Source: a bacterium
GTDB lineage: Bacteria > Bdellovibrionota > Bacteriovoracia > Bacteriovoracales > Bacteriovoracaceae
NCBI GenBank assembly: GCA_030425045.1
Contig: JAUHVL010000003.1
Coordinates: 164,451 to 228,450 of the forward strand
Length of the DNA: 64,000 bases
Reading direction: 5' to 3'
Shown here: positions 18,985 through 28,141 of the stretch, one piece after another
Numbering within the stretch: position 1 is the stretch's first letter
Layout of the letters: every line of letters starts with the position of its first letter
Notes under the pieces: model-generated
Database searches by the model: none
The model's input: only the letters and a program-made list of their open reading frames with translations
Told to the model about the DNA's origin: nothing
Translations under genes and position numbers: made by a program

Positions 18985-19476
18985 TTGGAATTATCACACT
19001 CTATGGTTCATTACTTGCTTACAATTCACAAGCTTAAAGAAAAGCGTGGGTATGCTCGTGTTACAGATATAGCAAAGGAACTAGAGTTAACGAAAGGTTC
19101 TGTTTCTACCGCTATTAATAATCTTAAGAAAAAAGAATTGGTCTATGAGGAAGAGGATTGTAAATTTCTCGACCTAACTGATCTTGGGCACGCTCAGGTT
19201 CATCATATTCTCTCTTCTCGAACTCTTTTATTTTATTTTTTAAAAGACTTTGTTGGTGTTGACGAAGAAACGGCAGAAAACGATTCATGTCAAATGGAAC
19301 ATCTTTTGAGTGAAACAACTCGTGAAAAACTATTTGAGTTTATGAAAGATGTTGCTTGTATGTGTGATGATGATGAAAGCGCAAGAAAATTCAATCTCTC
19401 ACTAAATTTATGTCAGTATTCTTCACCTGAAGAGTTTATTGAATCTCAAGAAGGTGATTCATATCTTGCTGAATAA
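18985..19476 (+). CDS. DtxR/MntR-family metal-dependent transcriptional regulator
   Basis: A 163-residue regulator. The N-terminal winged helix-turn-helix (about residues 1-65) has the DtxR-family pattern RVTDIAKELELTKGSVSTAINNLKKKELV. The dimerisation and metal region contains CQMEHLLS, which matches the family's C-x-x-E-H metal-binding element (Cys102/Glu105/His106 in DtxR numbering). No SH3-like third domain is present, as in MntR. A CMCDDDE stretch near the end could add metal ligands. The start is TTG with AGGGG upstream. The next gene overlaps its 3' end, so the two are probably co-regulated. The metal (Fe or Mn) cannot be decided. Confidence 0.9.
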   Translation: MELSHSMVHYLLTIHKLKEKRGYARVTDIAKELELTKGSVSTAINNLKKKELVYEEEDCKFLDLTDLGHAQVHHILSSRTLLFYFLKDFVGVDEETAENDSCQMEHLLSETTREKLFEFMKDVACMCDDDESARKFNLSLNLCQYSSPEEFIESQEGDSYLAE

Positions 19477-20200
19477 ATTCTTATTCATTTTTACTTTGAT
19501 TTTTTATGTCCTTAAGTTAGAGGCAAATACTTTAACGGGTTTCTGTTTCCCGTCGAATGTTTCACTAAATAGTGTGAAATCTCATGTGAATGTTATTCTT
19601 GCACCACAAGATAAAGTTTTCACTCGAGAAAGTATGAACTGTATTGAACTATCAATATCTCAAAATAGAATTCCTCTTTTTAGAAATTGGTTAAAAAAAA
19701 GATTTCAAATAAGTGATGAATACAGTGTTCACCAAAATGGTGATCAGCAAATTCAAACTGTATCTAGTCAGAATATTCCATCAAAACATTGTAAAATGGA
19801 GATGGTGAGGACCTTAAATAGTAATTTAAATACAACTAATCTTGGGCTTAAAAAAAAGGGAACTCTTTCAAATACACAAACGAGTACCACTGGAGAAACA
19901 AAGTCTAATCTGATGTTACTTTCAGGAAAAAAAGGTTCAGTCAGGGTTAATGACAATAGTGTCGATATTACCTGTCACTATAAAAGCGCTCATCGATATC
20001 TTCTCGATATAAGTGTAAACGGATTAGATTCAAGTCTTATTACTAGTGTCGAAATCGTTGCGGGCCAGAAATTAAACCTCGGTGATATTGTTAAAGATAT
20101 CAATAGGAAGTCTCGAAAAATTAATTCAGATGGCCTTGGTATTGAAGTAGAAAAGTCAAAGGGCTCTACAACTTATTCTTATTTTATAACGATTAAATAG
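19466..20200 (+). CDS. Exported protein of unknown function, coupled to the DtxR-type gene
   Basis: A 244-residue protein of unknown family. I place the start at TTG 19466, inside the end of the regulator gene, because AAGAAGGTG (19449-19457) is well spaced and the result is a clean signal peptide (MLNKFLFIFTLIFYVLKLEA). An upstream TTG at 19439 is possible but weaker. The mature domain has four Cys (CFPSN, MNCIEL, SKHCKM, ITCHY) that could form two disulfides, and is otherwise Ser/Asn/Lys-rich beta-type sequence. It ends 4 bp before the convergent MFS gene. Because it overlaps a metalloregulator it may respond to metal, but nothing in the sequence proves a binding role. Confidence 0.75.
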   Translation: MLNKFLFIFTLIFYVLKLEANTLTGFCFPSNVSLNSVKSHVNVILAPQDKVFTRESMNCIELSISQNRIPLFRNWLKKRFQISDEYSVHQNGDQQIQTVSSQNIPSKHCKMEMVRTLNSNLNTTNLGLKKKGTLSNTQTSTTGETKSNLMLLSGKKGSVRVNDNSVDITCHYKSAHRYLLDISVNGLDSSLITSVEIVAGQKLNLGDIVKDINRKSRKINSDGLGIEVEKSKGSTTYSYFITIK

Positions 20201-20204
20201 TGAT

Positions 20205-21434
20205 TTATTCTAAAATAGTTTCTCTATCTGTAAGTGTTGATTGACCTTTATAGAGACTGTAGATCCCTTTAAAAAGAAGTCTAAATAGTGTTGTCACAAT
20301 AAATAAGATACCAGCATATAACAAGAGGTCGTAGGTGTTAAAAACTTCGCCATAGATACCTATAAGAATTCCACCGAAAATATTTGGAACTAAAAAGGCC
20401 ATCTCGTTAAATGAATAGAGCTTTGTCAGTTGCTCCGTGGGAACACTTTCCGAAATATAATTAAGCTGTGATGTTATCCTGACAAAAACAAGAACTCCCC
20501 AAAAAAATAATATGAGTGCACTCAGTGGATAGTTAAAAATATTTATCCAAAGAATAAAAATGAGTGGTTCCGTGAGTGCGGTACTTGCCGCCAATTTACC
20601 TTGAGTAAAGTAGCGGCTTAACTTTTGAGAAAAGATACCTCCAATAAAGCCACCTAGCCCGAAGCTGCCCATGAGGATGCCGTATTCAAATTTAGTTTGC
20701 TTTAAAAACTCAATGGTAAAGGGAAGGATGAGGGGGAAAAGTATTCCAATAGCAAGACCTGCGATAAAAGAGTTGCTGAAGATTGCTTTGATATCAAGTC
20801 TATTGTTGATATAGCTAAGTCCTGATTTAAGATCTTGAATTAAAGCACGATGGCTTACTTTTTCTGTCGATTTAAACTCATAGTTGATTTTCATTAAGAG
20901 AAATAGTCCTAAAAGGTAACTAAGAAGATCTAGAAATAAGATGAACTCCACACCATTTAAAAATGTAAAAAGAGTCGCTCCTAAAACGGGAGAGATCAGA
21001 TGAATTAAGGCAATGGTAGAGCCCTGCAAACTATTAGCAGCCTTAATGTCTTTAAAGGGTACAACTTCATTGACCAGGGCCTGTCTTGAAGGTCTAAAGA
21101 TTCCTGTAAAAAAAGCAATAGCTGATTGGCATATCAAAATTGAGTAAAAGCTAGGGAAAATTAATAAAAGTAAGACAAAGGGGATACGAGCTATTTCACA
21201 AAAAATAAGTATTTTTTTTCGGTTTATTTTCTCTCCTAGTGGTCCACCTAAAATTCCACCGAGAGTTAAGAAAACTAAAAAAGCAGCACGTAAGATACCA
21301 AGGTCCGCTTTTGATGATGTTAGCTGGTAAACAAAAAGTAGTAAGGCGGTGTCTGTTACAAAAGAGCCCAGTTCAGAGACTGCACCGGCGATATAGAGCT
21401 TCCTGTAGTTTTTGTATCCCATTAGAAATTTCAT
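20205..21434 (-). CDS. MFS transporter (DHA3/EntS-like)
   Basis: A 409-residue major facilitator with about 12 membrane helices. The N-terminal half contains GGPLGEKINRKKIL between helices 2 and 3, the family's motif A (G-x-L-a-D-r-x-g-r-k-x-x-l). Overall form and length fit the MFS_3/DHA3 group that exports siderophores, macrolides or other small molecules. No cognate biosynthesis gene is nearby, so the substrate is unknown. It is single on its strand, its 3' end abuts the DtxR-linked gene, and its start is divergent from the helicase operon 118 bp away. Confidence 0.9.
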   Translation of the reverse strand: MKFLMGYKNYRKLYIAGAVSELGSFVTDTALLLFVYQLTSSKADLGILRAAFLVFLTLGGILGGPLGEKINRKKILIFCEIARIPFVLLLLIFPSFYSILICQSAIAFFTGIFRPSRQALVNEVVPFKDIKAANSLQGSTIALIHLISPVLGATLFTFLNGVEFILFLDLLSYLLGLFLLMKINYEFKSTEKVSHRALIQDLKSGLSYINNRLDIKAIFSNSFIAGLAIGILFPLILPFTIEFLKQTKFEYGILMGSFGLGGFIGGIFSQKLSRYFTQGKLAASTALTEPLIFILWINIFNYPLSALILFFWGVLVFVRITSQLNYISESVPTEQLTKLYSFNEMAFLVPNIFGGILIGIYGEVFNTYDLLLYAGILFIVTTLFRLLFKGIYSLYKGQSTLTDRETILE

Positions 21435-21552
21435 CAGCTCTATGCTCTCTTATAAAGTCTTGAAAGTCACTGAAACCGACGCAAAGCTCGATGAGAAACG
21501 GAGCGTAAAGAGATACAATTCGAGTTATTAATACCTTAAACTTGGCTTCATT

Positions 21553-24189
21553 GTGAGTAATATTGTCCTGCCTGAATTCCCTGCTTTTGAAAAAATAAAG
21601 GAAGCTCTTTCTGTTGAAAGAGAAAATTACCTTAAATCTGAATCTTTTGGAAAAGCCGAGGAGTATATTCGAGCAGACGATGATGCTGAAATAATTTTGA
21701 ATTTTTATCAAGACTATCTAAATCTTGTATGGAAGCAAATTACTGAGAACCCATGGTGTTTAGATTTTTTTGAGAAAGAAAATATCGCTCTTAAGACACT
21801 CGTCGATGAGAGTTATATTTTAGATGTGTGCTTTGTCGATGACTGCTTGATTCCAGAAAAAGATCTCCTCTATTTTGGACAAGATGGTGGTATTGATAAA
21901 AATATTTTAATGCTCCATCTCGATTCACTTGGGAAGTGGTTTGAGGATAAGATTGCTTCTCATACTCTAACTCAAAAGTTTATTCGAGAAGAGTTTGATG
22001 AGGATCGAAAAGTTTCAGAGTTGGTTTGTCAGTGTATTAATTGTCGATCTGAATTTCGTACAAAATTAAGAAAAAACCTATTGGAAGAATGCTTAAACGA
22101 GATTGATGAGACAGAGGCAAAAATTGTCGAGTCTCAAGACAAGGTTTCTATTGATGAAGTTTCGAGTCTCTATGCCATCATGTCTAAATCGATCGAAAAG
22201 AAAGTTTTTAAATTTCGCTATCGTTTGAAGAAATCTTCAATTAATAAGTTACAACAACAGCTCAAGTCTGTGATTAAAGAAAAGTTTAACTATCCCTCTG
22301 ATGTTGCCAAAAATAGAGAAGCTTTAGTTCGATCATCTCTTATGGAGTTTGTTTACGAAGAGGGCATGAATGAAGAGTTCTTTGATGCTGATGCTTTTAA
22401 AAAATTTTTCAAACTTATTGGACCAGGTATATGGAAAAATAAAAGTTTTATTAATCGTGAGTTTAAAAAGTTCTCTCGCTCGATTTTAATTTTAAAGAAA
22501 AAAGATATTAGTGGAAAAATTCTTCAGGACTATATCGGAGAATTTTGGATCCATTCACAGGCAAGAACGATCAAGAGAAAGATTGTTTATCATATGGGGC
22601 CTACCAACTCTGGAAAGACTTATCATGCGATTGAAAAGTTAGCATCAGTCGATAAGGGTTGTTATTTAGCACCGCTTCGATTATTAGCTGCAGAGCTTTA
22701 CGATACTTTAAATAATAAAGATGTAAAAACTTCGTTGTTAACGGGAGAAGAGGTCATTGAGGTTGAAAATGCGACTCATTACTCTTCAACAATCGAGATG
22801 GCCCGCTTAACAGAGTTCTTTGATTGTTGTGTGATTGATGAAATACAAATGATAACAGATCCTCAAAGAGGATGGGCTTGGACTCGAGCTCTAGTTAATA
22901 TTTTTGCGGACGAGATTCATATCTGTGGTGATCCAAGTGTTTTAGAACTGGTAGAGAAGATTGTTGAGTTGTGCGGTGATGAGCTTGTGATTAAAAAATA
23001 TGATCGAATGACGAACTTGGTAGTTGATCGCTCGCCTGTTGTTTTAGGTGAGTTAAAAAAATCTGATGCCCTTATCGTATTCTCACGAAGAAATGCTTTA
23101 CGTTATAAGCGTGATCTTGAAAAACTTGATTTTAAAGTTTCAATCGTTTACGGAAGATTATCTCCGGAAGTGAGAAGAGAGCAAGCTCGAAAATTTGATC
23201 AAGGTGAAACCGATATTATGGTCAGCACCGATGCTATTGCGATGGGGATGAATCTTCCCATTCAAAGAATTGTATTTTCAACCTTGAGTAAGCATATTGA
23301 CTCTGTTGAATATCCTATTACTGACAGTGAAATTAAACAGATTGCTGGACGAGCCGGCCGATTTAAACGTTTTCCAACTGGGCATGTTTCATGTCTAACC
23401 AAGGTAGAGGATGGCTTAGAGATTGTGAGAGATGCTTTGTCGAAAACTTTAGATCAGCGAACAAAGTGTATGGTTGGTCCTGATTTAGATATTTATAGTC
23501 AGGTGAATAAGGCCCTTGAAGACAATGGTTTAAGTCGTTTAAAGCTATCTGAGTTTTTAAGATTATTTAATACGATGGATTTTCAAAAGCCCTTCTATTG
23601 TGTTGAGTTGAAAGAAATGATTGAGCTTGCTGAAATGGTTGAGGATGCTGACCCTGAAGGAAGATTAAGTAGTCCTGAGGTCTTTGGCTTTGCTTGTGCT
23701 CCAGTCAATATGGGGCTCATTAGTCATATTCAATATTATACTTGGATTTTGAATAAATATGTTGAATCTAGCCAGATTCCAAATGAGAAAATTGATCACT
23801 TCTCAAATGATATTGATTATTTAGAAACATCAATTAAATGTGTGGAACTTTACCAATGGCTATCTCGCCATTTTAATAATAAGAATTTCTACTACGACGA
23901 AAATGATTTGTTAGAAAATAAGTCATTGGCCGTTGATAAACTAAATAATTTGTTATCCGAAAAAATTGTCATGACGTGCTCAAGTTGTGGAGTGAAATTA
24001 CCCGAAAATACAAAATTTAATATATGTGATAGATGTTTTTCTGAAAAAAGGTTTTCAAGAAGAAGGCCTCCTAATTTTAAAAGAAATAAAAAGTCAGCAG
24101 GTAAGAAAAAATTTAGTAAACGAAAAACAGGAAAAAAGAAAGTTTCGATAAAAAGAAAATCAGGCAATAAGAAAAAACGTACTCGTTAA
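21553..24189 (+). CDS. Suv3-like superfamily 2 RNA helicase with C-terminal zinc ribbon
   Basis: An 878-residue helicase closest by eye to Suv3, the mitochondrial degradosome helicase that also has bacterial forms. An N-terminal helical region of about 340 residues precedes the core. Motif I is GPTNSGKT (about residue 350), motif II is DEIQ (about 428), motif III lies around ICGDPSVLEL, and the second RecA lobe has STDAIAMGMNLPI and QIAGRAGRF. A Suv3-type C-terminal region follows. The tail adds a four-Cys zinc ribbon (CSSC...CDRC, about 810-830) and some 45 residues very rich in Lys/Arg, probably for RNA binding. The start is GTG. The stop overlaps the next ATG by one base. Confidence 0.93.
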   Translation: MSNIVLPEFPAFEKIKEALSVERENYLKSESFGKAEEYIRADDDAEIILNFYQDYLNLVWKQITENPWCLDFFEKENIALKTLVDESYILDVCFVDDCLIPEKDLLYFGQDGGIDKNILMLHLDSLGKWFEDKIASHTLTQKFIREEFDEDRKVSELVCQCINCRSEFRTKLRKNLLEECLNEIDETEAKIVESQDKVSIDEVSSLYAIMSKSIEKKVFKFRYRLKKSSINKLQQQLKSVIKEKFNYPSDVAKNREALVRSSLMEFVYEEGMNEEFFDADAFKKFFKLIGPGIWKNKSFINREFKKFSRSILILKKKDISGKILQDYIGEFWIHSQARTIKRKIVYHMGPTNSGKTYHAIEKLASVDKGCYLAPLRLLAAELYDTLNNKDVKTSLLTGEEVIEVENATHYSSTIEMARLTEFFDCCVIDEIQMITDPQRGWAWTRALVNIFADEIHICGDPSVLELVEKIVELCGDELVIKKYDRMTNLVVDRSPVVLGELKKSDALIVFSRRNALRYKRDLEKLDFKVSIVYGRLSPEVRREQARKFDQGETDIMVSTDAIAMGMNLPIQRIVFSTLSKHIDSVEYPITDSEIKQIAGRAGRFKRFPTGHVSCLTKVEDGLEIVRDALSKTLDQRTKCMVGPDLDIYSQVNKALEDNGLSRLKLSEFLRLFNTMDFQKPFYCVELKEMIELAEMVEDADPEGRLSSPEVFGFACAPVNMGLISHIQYYTWILNKYVESSQIPNEKIDHFSNDIDYLETSIKCVELYQWLSRHFNNKNFYYDENDLLENKSLAVDKLNNLLSEKIVMTCSSCGVKLPENTKFNICDRCFSEKRFSRRRPPNFKRNKKSAGKKKFSKRKTGKKKVSIKRKSGNKKKRTR

Positions 24190-24992
24190 TGAATTATATT
24201 CAAATAGCAAAAAATATTCTTCACCGTGGTGACCTAGAGTCTAAATTAAAAATAGAAGAGTTTGCACTAACTTTAGATGATCCCATAAATTTACCCGTTA
24301 GAGCAGAGAGCTTAAAATTTAGTCAAAAGCAAGTAAAGTTTCCAAAGAAAGGACAACTTAAAAATATTAAAAAAAGAGCGTTGGCCTTACACTTTTTTGC
24401 TAACCATGAACTTTTGGCAATAGAACTATTTGCTTGGTCAATACTGACCTTTAATCCTCCAGAGAGCAGGTTAAAATCAATATTGGCAACAATAGAAGAT
24501 GAGCAAAAGCACTTAAGTCTTTATTTAGTAAAAATGAAAGAATATGGGGTTGAGTTGGGTGACTACCCACTAAATGGGTTTTTATGGAAAGTTATTTCAA
24601 AATCTCAAAGCTTTGAAGAGTTCTATGCTTTAATGGCGTTAACATTTGAGCAAGCAAACCTCGATTTCATGAAGTACTATATAGGTATTTTTTCTGAGAT
24701 AGGAGATGAGTCGGTTTGTAAAATTTTAGATATCATATATCAAGATGAAATTAAGCATGTTGCTAGAGGAGTTAGTTATCTTAACTCCGTGAAGAGAGAA
24801 GCTGATCTTTGGAGTTATTATCAAAGTTTGTTGCCTGAAAAAATGACCCCTGCTCGAGCGAAAGGGATGACTTTTGATGAGAGTGCAAGGCTTTCCGCTG
24901 GATTAGACCAAAAATATATTCAATCACTAAAAAACTATAGTGACCAGTTTGACGTTACTAATAGAAAGCAATGGAAAAAAGATACTTTGTAA
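24189..24992 (+). CDS. DUF455 ferritin-like protein (MiaE-like fold)
   Basis: A 267-residue helical protein of the DUF455 family, whose members have a ferritin-like di-iron bundle related to the tRNA hydroxylase MiaE. Candidate iron ligands occur in the expected order: FFANHELLAIELF, ATIEDEQKHLSLY, TFEQANLDF and IYQDEIKHVARG, giving four helices with Glu/His pairs. The substrate is not known for the family. The ATG overlaps the helicase stop by one base and the ORF overlaps the next gene by 22 bp, so the three genes form one translationally coupled operon. Confidence 0.88.
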   Translation: MNYIQIAKNILHRGDLESKLKIEEFALTLDDPINLPVRAESLKFSQKQVKFPKKGQLKNIKKRALALHFFANHELLAIELFAWSILTFNPPESRLKSILATIEDEQKHLSLYLVKMKEYGVELGDYPLNGFLWKVISKSQSFEEFYALMALTFEQANLDFMKYYIGIFSEIGDESVCKILDIIYQDEIKHVARGVSYLNSVKREADLWSYYQSLLPEKMTPARAKGMTFDESARLSAGLDQKYIQSLKNYSDQFDVTNRKQWKKDTL

Positions 24993-26005
24993 ATATTGAT
25001 TATGAGTTTCAATTATTTGATGATAATTACGATTCAAATTATTTAAAATATAAAAAATTTAATTCTGAGTTTGAGCATCTTTTTTTATGGCTTGAGAGTG
25101 ATAAAAAAACGCTTTCAAATTTAAAGTCTTATGACTCTAAATATCTTGATTATATTGCAAGTTTAAAGAATGAGGGGATACCTGCTTTTAGTGATCGACC
25201 AGGTGAAATTCCTTGGTGGGGAAGTCTTCGTGATATAGAACTTGCTCGTCGGCTTAACTCTAAAAGAACGTCGTTTCATTTAGCAAAAAAGTATAATTTC
25301 CTACCAGAAGGTTCTTTTTTAATTGAGACTGACGAGGACTTTTCGACATTAAAGGATTTTTCAAAAGAATGTATCGTAAAAAAACTCGACTCTTTCTCTG
25401 GTATTGGAAATAAAATTGTAAAGAAAAAGAGTGATGTTAACTTCAAGCCTCCCTTTATTATCGAACCTTATCTAAATGTTGTAAAAGAGTTTGGATTAAC
25501 TGTTGAAGCAGATAATTATTTTTTAGTAGAAACGATTCAAAACCAAAAGAATAATTTTTCTGGAGCTTTTGTTGGTGAGTTCTTGGAAAAGAAAGAAATC
25601 TATGCGGCCTTAAAACCACTTCTTAAAGATCTCGCCAAACAGTCCCTTGGGGATTCATTTGAAATTGATTGTTTGTATTACGAAAACAGTGAAAGAGTGC
25701 TCTATCCATTAGTTGAAATCAATTATCGAAAAACCATGAGTTATTTTGCTGCGAAGTTTGCTCAAAAAATGGAGATTCGTACGGGCTTTTGGAGCCTTTA
25801 TGAGAATAAGTTTCAGCATCAATCTTTTGAGGTATTCACAAAGAGTATTAAGGATTTACTTTATACTCGTGAGAAAAAGTCAGGAATTGTTCTTATTTCA
25901 CCTTTAGATAGTAAGTATATTTCGTTCTATTTTATTCAAGAAAATAAAAAGAAAATTCAAGAATTAGTGTATGATTTAGAGAGGACATTAGAATTAAATA
26001 AATAG
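24971..26005 (+). CDS. ATP-grasp-like ligase
   Basis: A 344-residue protein that reads as a divergent ATP-grasp enzyme (ATP-dependent carboxylate-amine or carboxylate-thiol ligation). Supporting segments in order: ARRLNSKRTSFHLAKKY with a following acidic EDF stretch, CIVKKLDSFSGIGNKIV as the phosphate-binding loop, FIIEPYLNVVKEFGLTVEAD as the family's E-x-Y-l...eF step, and FEIDCLYYENSERVLYPLVEINYRKTM with the C-terminal metal-binding E-x-N-x-R. It overlaps the DUF455 gene by 22 bp. The substrate is unknown. The fold assignment is a motif-level inference. Confidence 0.78.
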   Translation: MEKRYFVNIDYEFQLFDDNYDSNYLKYKKFNSEFEHLFLWLESDKKTLSNLKSYDSKYLDYIASLKNEGIPAFSDRPGEIPWWGSLRDIELARRLNSKRTSFHLAKKYNFLPEGSFLIETDEDFSTLKDFSKECIVKKLDSFSGIGNKIVKKKSDVNFKPPFIIEPYLNVVKEFGLTVEADNYFLVETIQNQKNNFSGAFVGEFLEKKEIYAALKPLLKDLAKQSLGDSFEIDCLYYENSERVLYPLVEINYRKTMSYFAAKFAQKMEIRTGFWSLYENKFQHQSFEVFTKSIKDLLYTREKKSGIVLISPLDSKYISFYFIQENKKKIQELVYDLERTLELNK

Positions 26006-26030
26006 TCGTTATTTAACGATATGTAATTAC

Positions 26031-27206
26031 ATGAGTAAATTAGATGATCTAAAAAGCAAATTTGCTGATATGCTCAGCAAAACTCCCTTTGGTAAAAAGG
26101 GAGATGATGATTTTGATGAAGATTATGATGGTGAGACGAGTGAATTTTCAAGTAGTGATCTTGAAGAATTGCAAGATGATGATGTCACAGAGGCGACAAG
26201 CATTTCCCTTGAAGAAGACGAAGAAGATAGGGAAATAAAGAAAAAATTAAATAAGCAGATGTATATAAGGATAGCTTTGGTCCTTGTTATTGTCGGGTTA
26301 GCTGCAGATCATTTCTTAAATTCAGGTGATGGAGGTGGCGACGCTGGAGATGCGGCGCTTGCCAATTTGCCTGATAAAAAGTCTAAAAGAAAAAGAAAGC
26401 GTAAAAAGCCTAAAAAAGAAACAAGTGAAGAAACGAAAGTTACGGGCAATAAAGCTGGTGTTAATAGTGATGACTTGGCTGAGGGATTGAAAAATCTTAA
26501 ATCAGGTAAGCTAAGCTCAGTTCCTTCCGATTCCCCTGATGGGAACAATAATGATGAAGTACTTAAGCTTGATCCTGAGGAAAATAATAATAAAAATGTT
26601 GAAGTGACAAAGGTAGAGACTCCTCCAGTTGAAAAAAAGAAAGAAGATGCTTCCGGAATTCCTCCCGAGACACCCTCAGATGTGCTCGATATGGATAGCT
26701 TAGAAAATGAATTAAGTAAGCTCGAAGAAGAGTCTAAAAATGAAAACCTTCCGACAAAGAAAGTAGAAACAACTCCAACTGAAGAAACAGCTCCAAGTGA
26801 GGAAGCAACTCTGGCAAATGAGCCAACTCCCTCTCTGCCAAAAATGGGGCAAAATCAAAATACTGAAGAAATGAAAAAAGTCGAAGAGGAAATTAAAAAT
26901 AATAGTAAATCTTTAGAAGACAAAATGCTCGAATCCATTAAAGAAGCTAAAAAGAAAGAGTATGTTGGACCACCAAACTATGAAAACCTTGGACGAGGTT
27001 TGGTCTATAACTGTACTGACAAGCATTGGTCATGTGTCGATAAGAAATCGTTTTTTCAGTGTAGAGATAATCATGCTTGGATCAGAGCGAATAAGAAGAC
27101 ACCAGAGTGCGCGATTAAAAATGTCTATGCTAATGTAAAAGATTGTCAAAAAGTTCAACAGTATTACGTCGATAACTTAATAACAATGGATGAATGTTCT
27201 AATTAA
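26031..27206 (+). CDS. Membrane-anchored acidic protein with Cys-containing C-terminal domain
   Basis: A 391-residue protein of unknown family. An acidic cytoplasmic N-terminus (about residues 1-75, many Asp/Glu) is followed by a single membrane helix (about 80-97) with no cleavage site, so it is a type II membrane protein. Then come a Lys/Arg-rich patch, a long low-complexity Glu/Lys/Thr/Pro linker (about 115-310) and a small C-terminal domain with seven Cys (YNCTDKHWSC...FQCRDN...PECA...KDCQ...DEC). That domain should be disulfide-bonded in the periplasm. Little ribosome-site signal is visible at the ATG. A TCGTTA-TT-TAACGA palindrome (26006-26019) precedes it. It ends next to the convergent HD-GYP gene. 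Confidence 0.8.
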   Translation: MSKLDDLKSKFADMLSKTPFGKKGDDDFDEDYDGETSEFSSSDLEELQDDDVTEATSISLEEDEEDREIKKKLNKQMYIRIALVLVIVGLAADHFLNSGDGGGDAGDAALANLPDKKSKRKRKRKKPKKETSEETKVTGNKAGVNSDDLAEGLKNLKSGKLSSVPSDSPDGNNNDEVLKLDPEENNNKNVEVTKVETPPVEKKKEDASGIPPETPSDVLDMDSLENELSKLEEESKNENLPTKKVETTPTEETAPSEEATLANEPTPSLPKMGQNQNTEEMKKVEEEIKNNSKSLEDKMLESIKEAKKKEYVGPPNYENLGRGLVYNCTDKHWSCVDKKSFFQCRDNHAWIRANKKTPECAIKNVYANVKDCQKVQQYYVDNLITMDECSN

Positions 27207-27974
27207 TTAAGCAGCGTTTTTGACGAAAGTTCCATCAATGATATTTAAGGTAAATGTTTTCTCCTGCTTGGCTTCTTCTTTTCTCATTGCTTTACAGAAG
27301 TTTTCAACAAGGTAAGGATCGAATTGGCTACCAGCAAATTCAGATAACTCTTCATAGGCGACTTCGAAATCTAAACCTTTTCTATATGGCCTCGATGAAG
27401 TCATAGCATCAAATGTATCAGTAATAAGAATTATTCTTGAGCAAAGAGGAATTTCTTCGCCTTTTAATCCATCGGGATAACCTCTTCCATCAAACCTTTC
27501 ATGATGATGTTTTGCAAACTGTGCAACTTTTTCAAAAGGCTTAAACCCTTGCAGAATATCAGATGATTTTTCTGGATGAGTTTTCATGACTAAGAACTCA
27601 TCTTCATTAAGTCTAGATGGCTTAAGAAGGACAGAGTCTGGAATGGCAATCTTTCCTATATCATGAAAGAGGGCCGCCATTTCTAATTCATATAACTCAT
27701 CTTCATTCATTCCAATTTCTTTTCCCAGAATAAGAGAGTAATAGGTCACTCTCATACTGTGGCCGTATGTATAATGATCTTTACAATCAAGTGCGTGAAG
27801 AATTGAGCGAACGGCTTGCTCACAAAATTCTTTTTGCTTTTGTTTTAGGTCGTTGTTTTCCTTTGCCAAGTTATAAATGGCCATTGATGGAACATAGTCT
27901 TTTAGAGAAATGACTTCTGCATCTCTTTGTTCTGACTTTTTCTTGAATGTTTTTTTAACTTTTTTCTTATCCAT
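27207..27974 (-). CDS. HD-GYP domain protein (cyclic-di-GMP phosphodiesterase type)
   Basis: A 255-residue protein with a short basic and helical N-terminus, then a full HD-GYP domain. The key motifs are intact: HSMRVTYYS, FHDIGKIAIP (His-Asp), KTHPEKSS, KHHERFDGRGYPDGL (the GYP motif) and ITDTFDAMTSSRPYR. Such enzymes hydrolyse cyclic di-GMP to pGpG or GMP, and in predatory bacteria this messenger controls the predation cycle. No receiver or transmembrane input domain is attached, so the enzyme is probably controlled by a partner. It is divergent from the PP2C-like gene, with a shared inverted repeat in the gap. Confidence 0.94.
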   Translation of the reverse strand: MDKKKVKKTFKKKSEQRDAEVISLKDYVPSMAIYNLAKENNDLKQKQKEFCEQAVRSILHALDCKDHYTYGHSMRVTYYSLILGKEIGMNEDELYELEMAALFHDIGKIAIPDSVLLKPSRLNEDEFLVMKTHPEKSSDILQGFKPFEKVAQFAKHHHERFDGRGYPDGLKGEEIPLCSRIILITDTFDAMTSSRPYRKGLDFEVAYEELSEFAGSQFDPYLVENFCKAMRKEEAKQEKTFTLNIIDGTFVKNAA

Positions 27975-28053
27975 TTGCGTTGTGTTATCTTAATTTCAAT
28001 AGCCTATCGGATATTATGAGCTTGAACTTAAGCTGGAACTATAGAAAATAGCT

Positions 28054-28076
28054 CGGGAATGATGTTCCTATTCCCG
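28054..28076. promoter_or_regulatory. Inverted repeat between divergent signalling genes
   Basis: CGGGAAT and ATTCCCG (28054-28060 and 28070-28076) are separated by 9 bp, with a nested GGAA/TTCC. It lies in the 167-bp gap between the HD-GYP and PP2C-like genes. There is no T run after it on either strand, so an operator is more likely than a terminator. Confidence 0.35.
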
Positions 28077-28141
28077 AAGAAAGCAGATATCATTGATGTA
28101 GAATATTTTTGTAAGTAAGATATCGATTTTATTGGGTTAAT

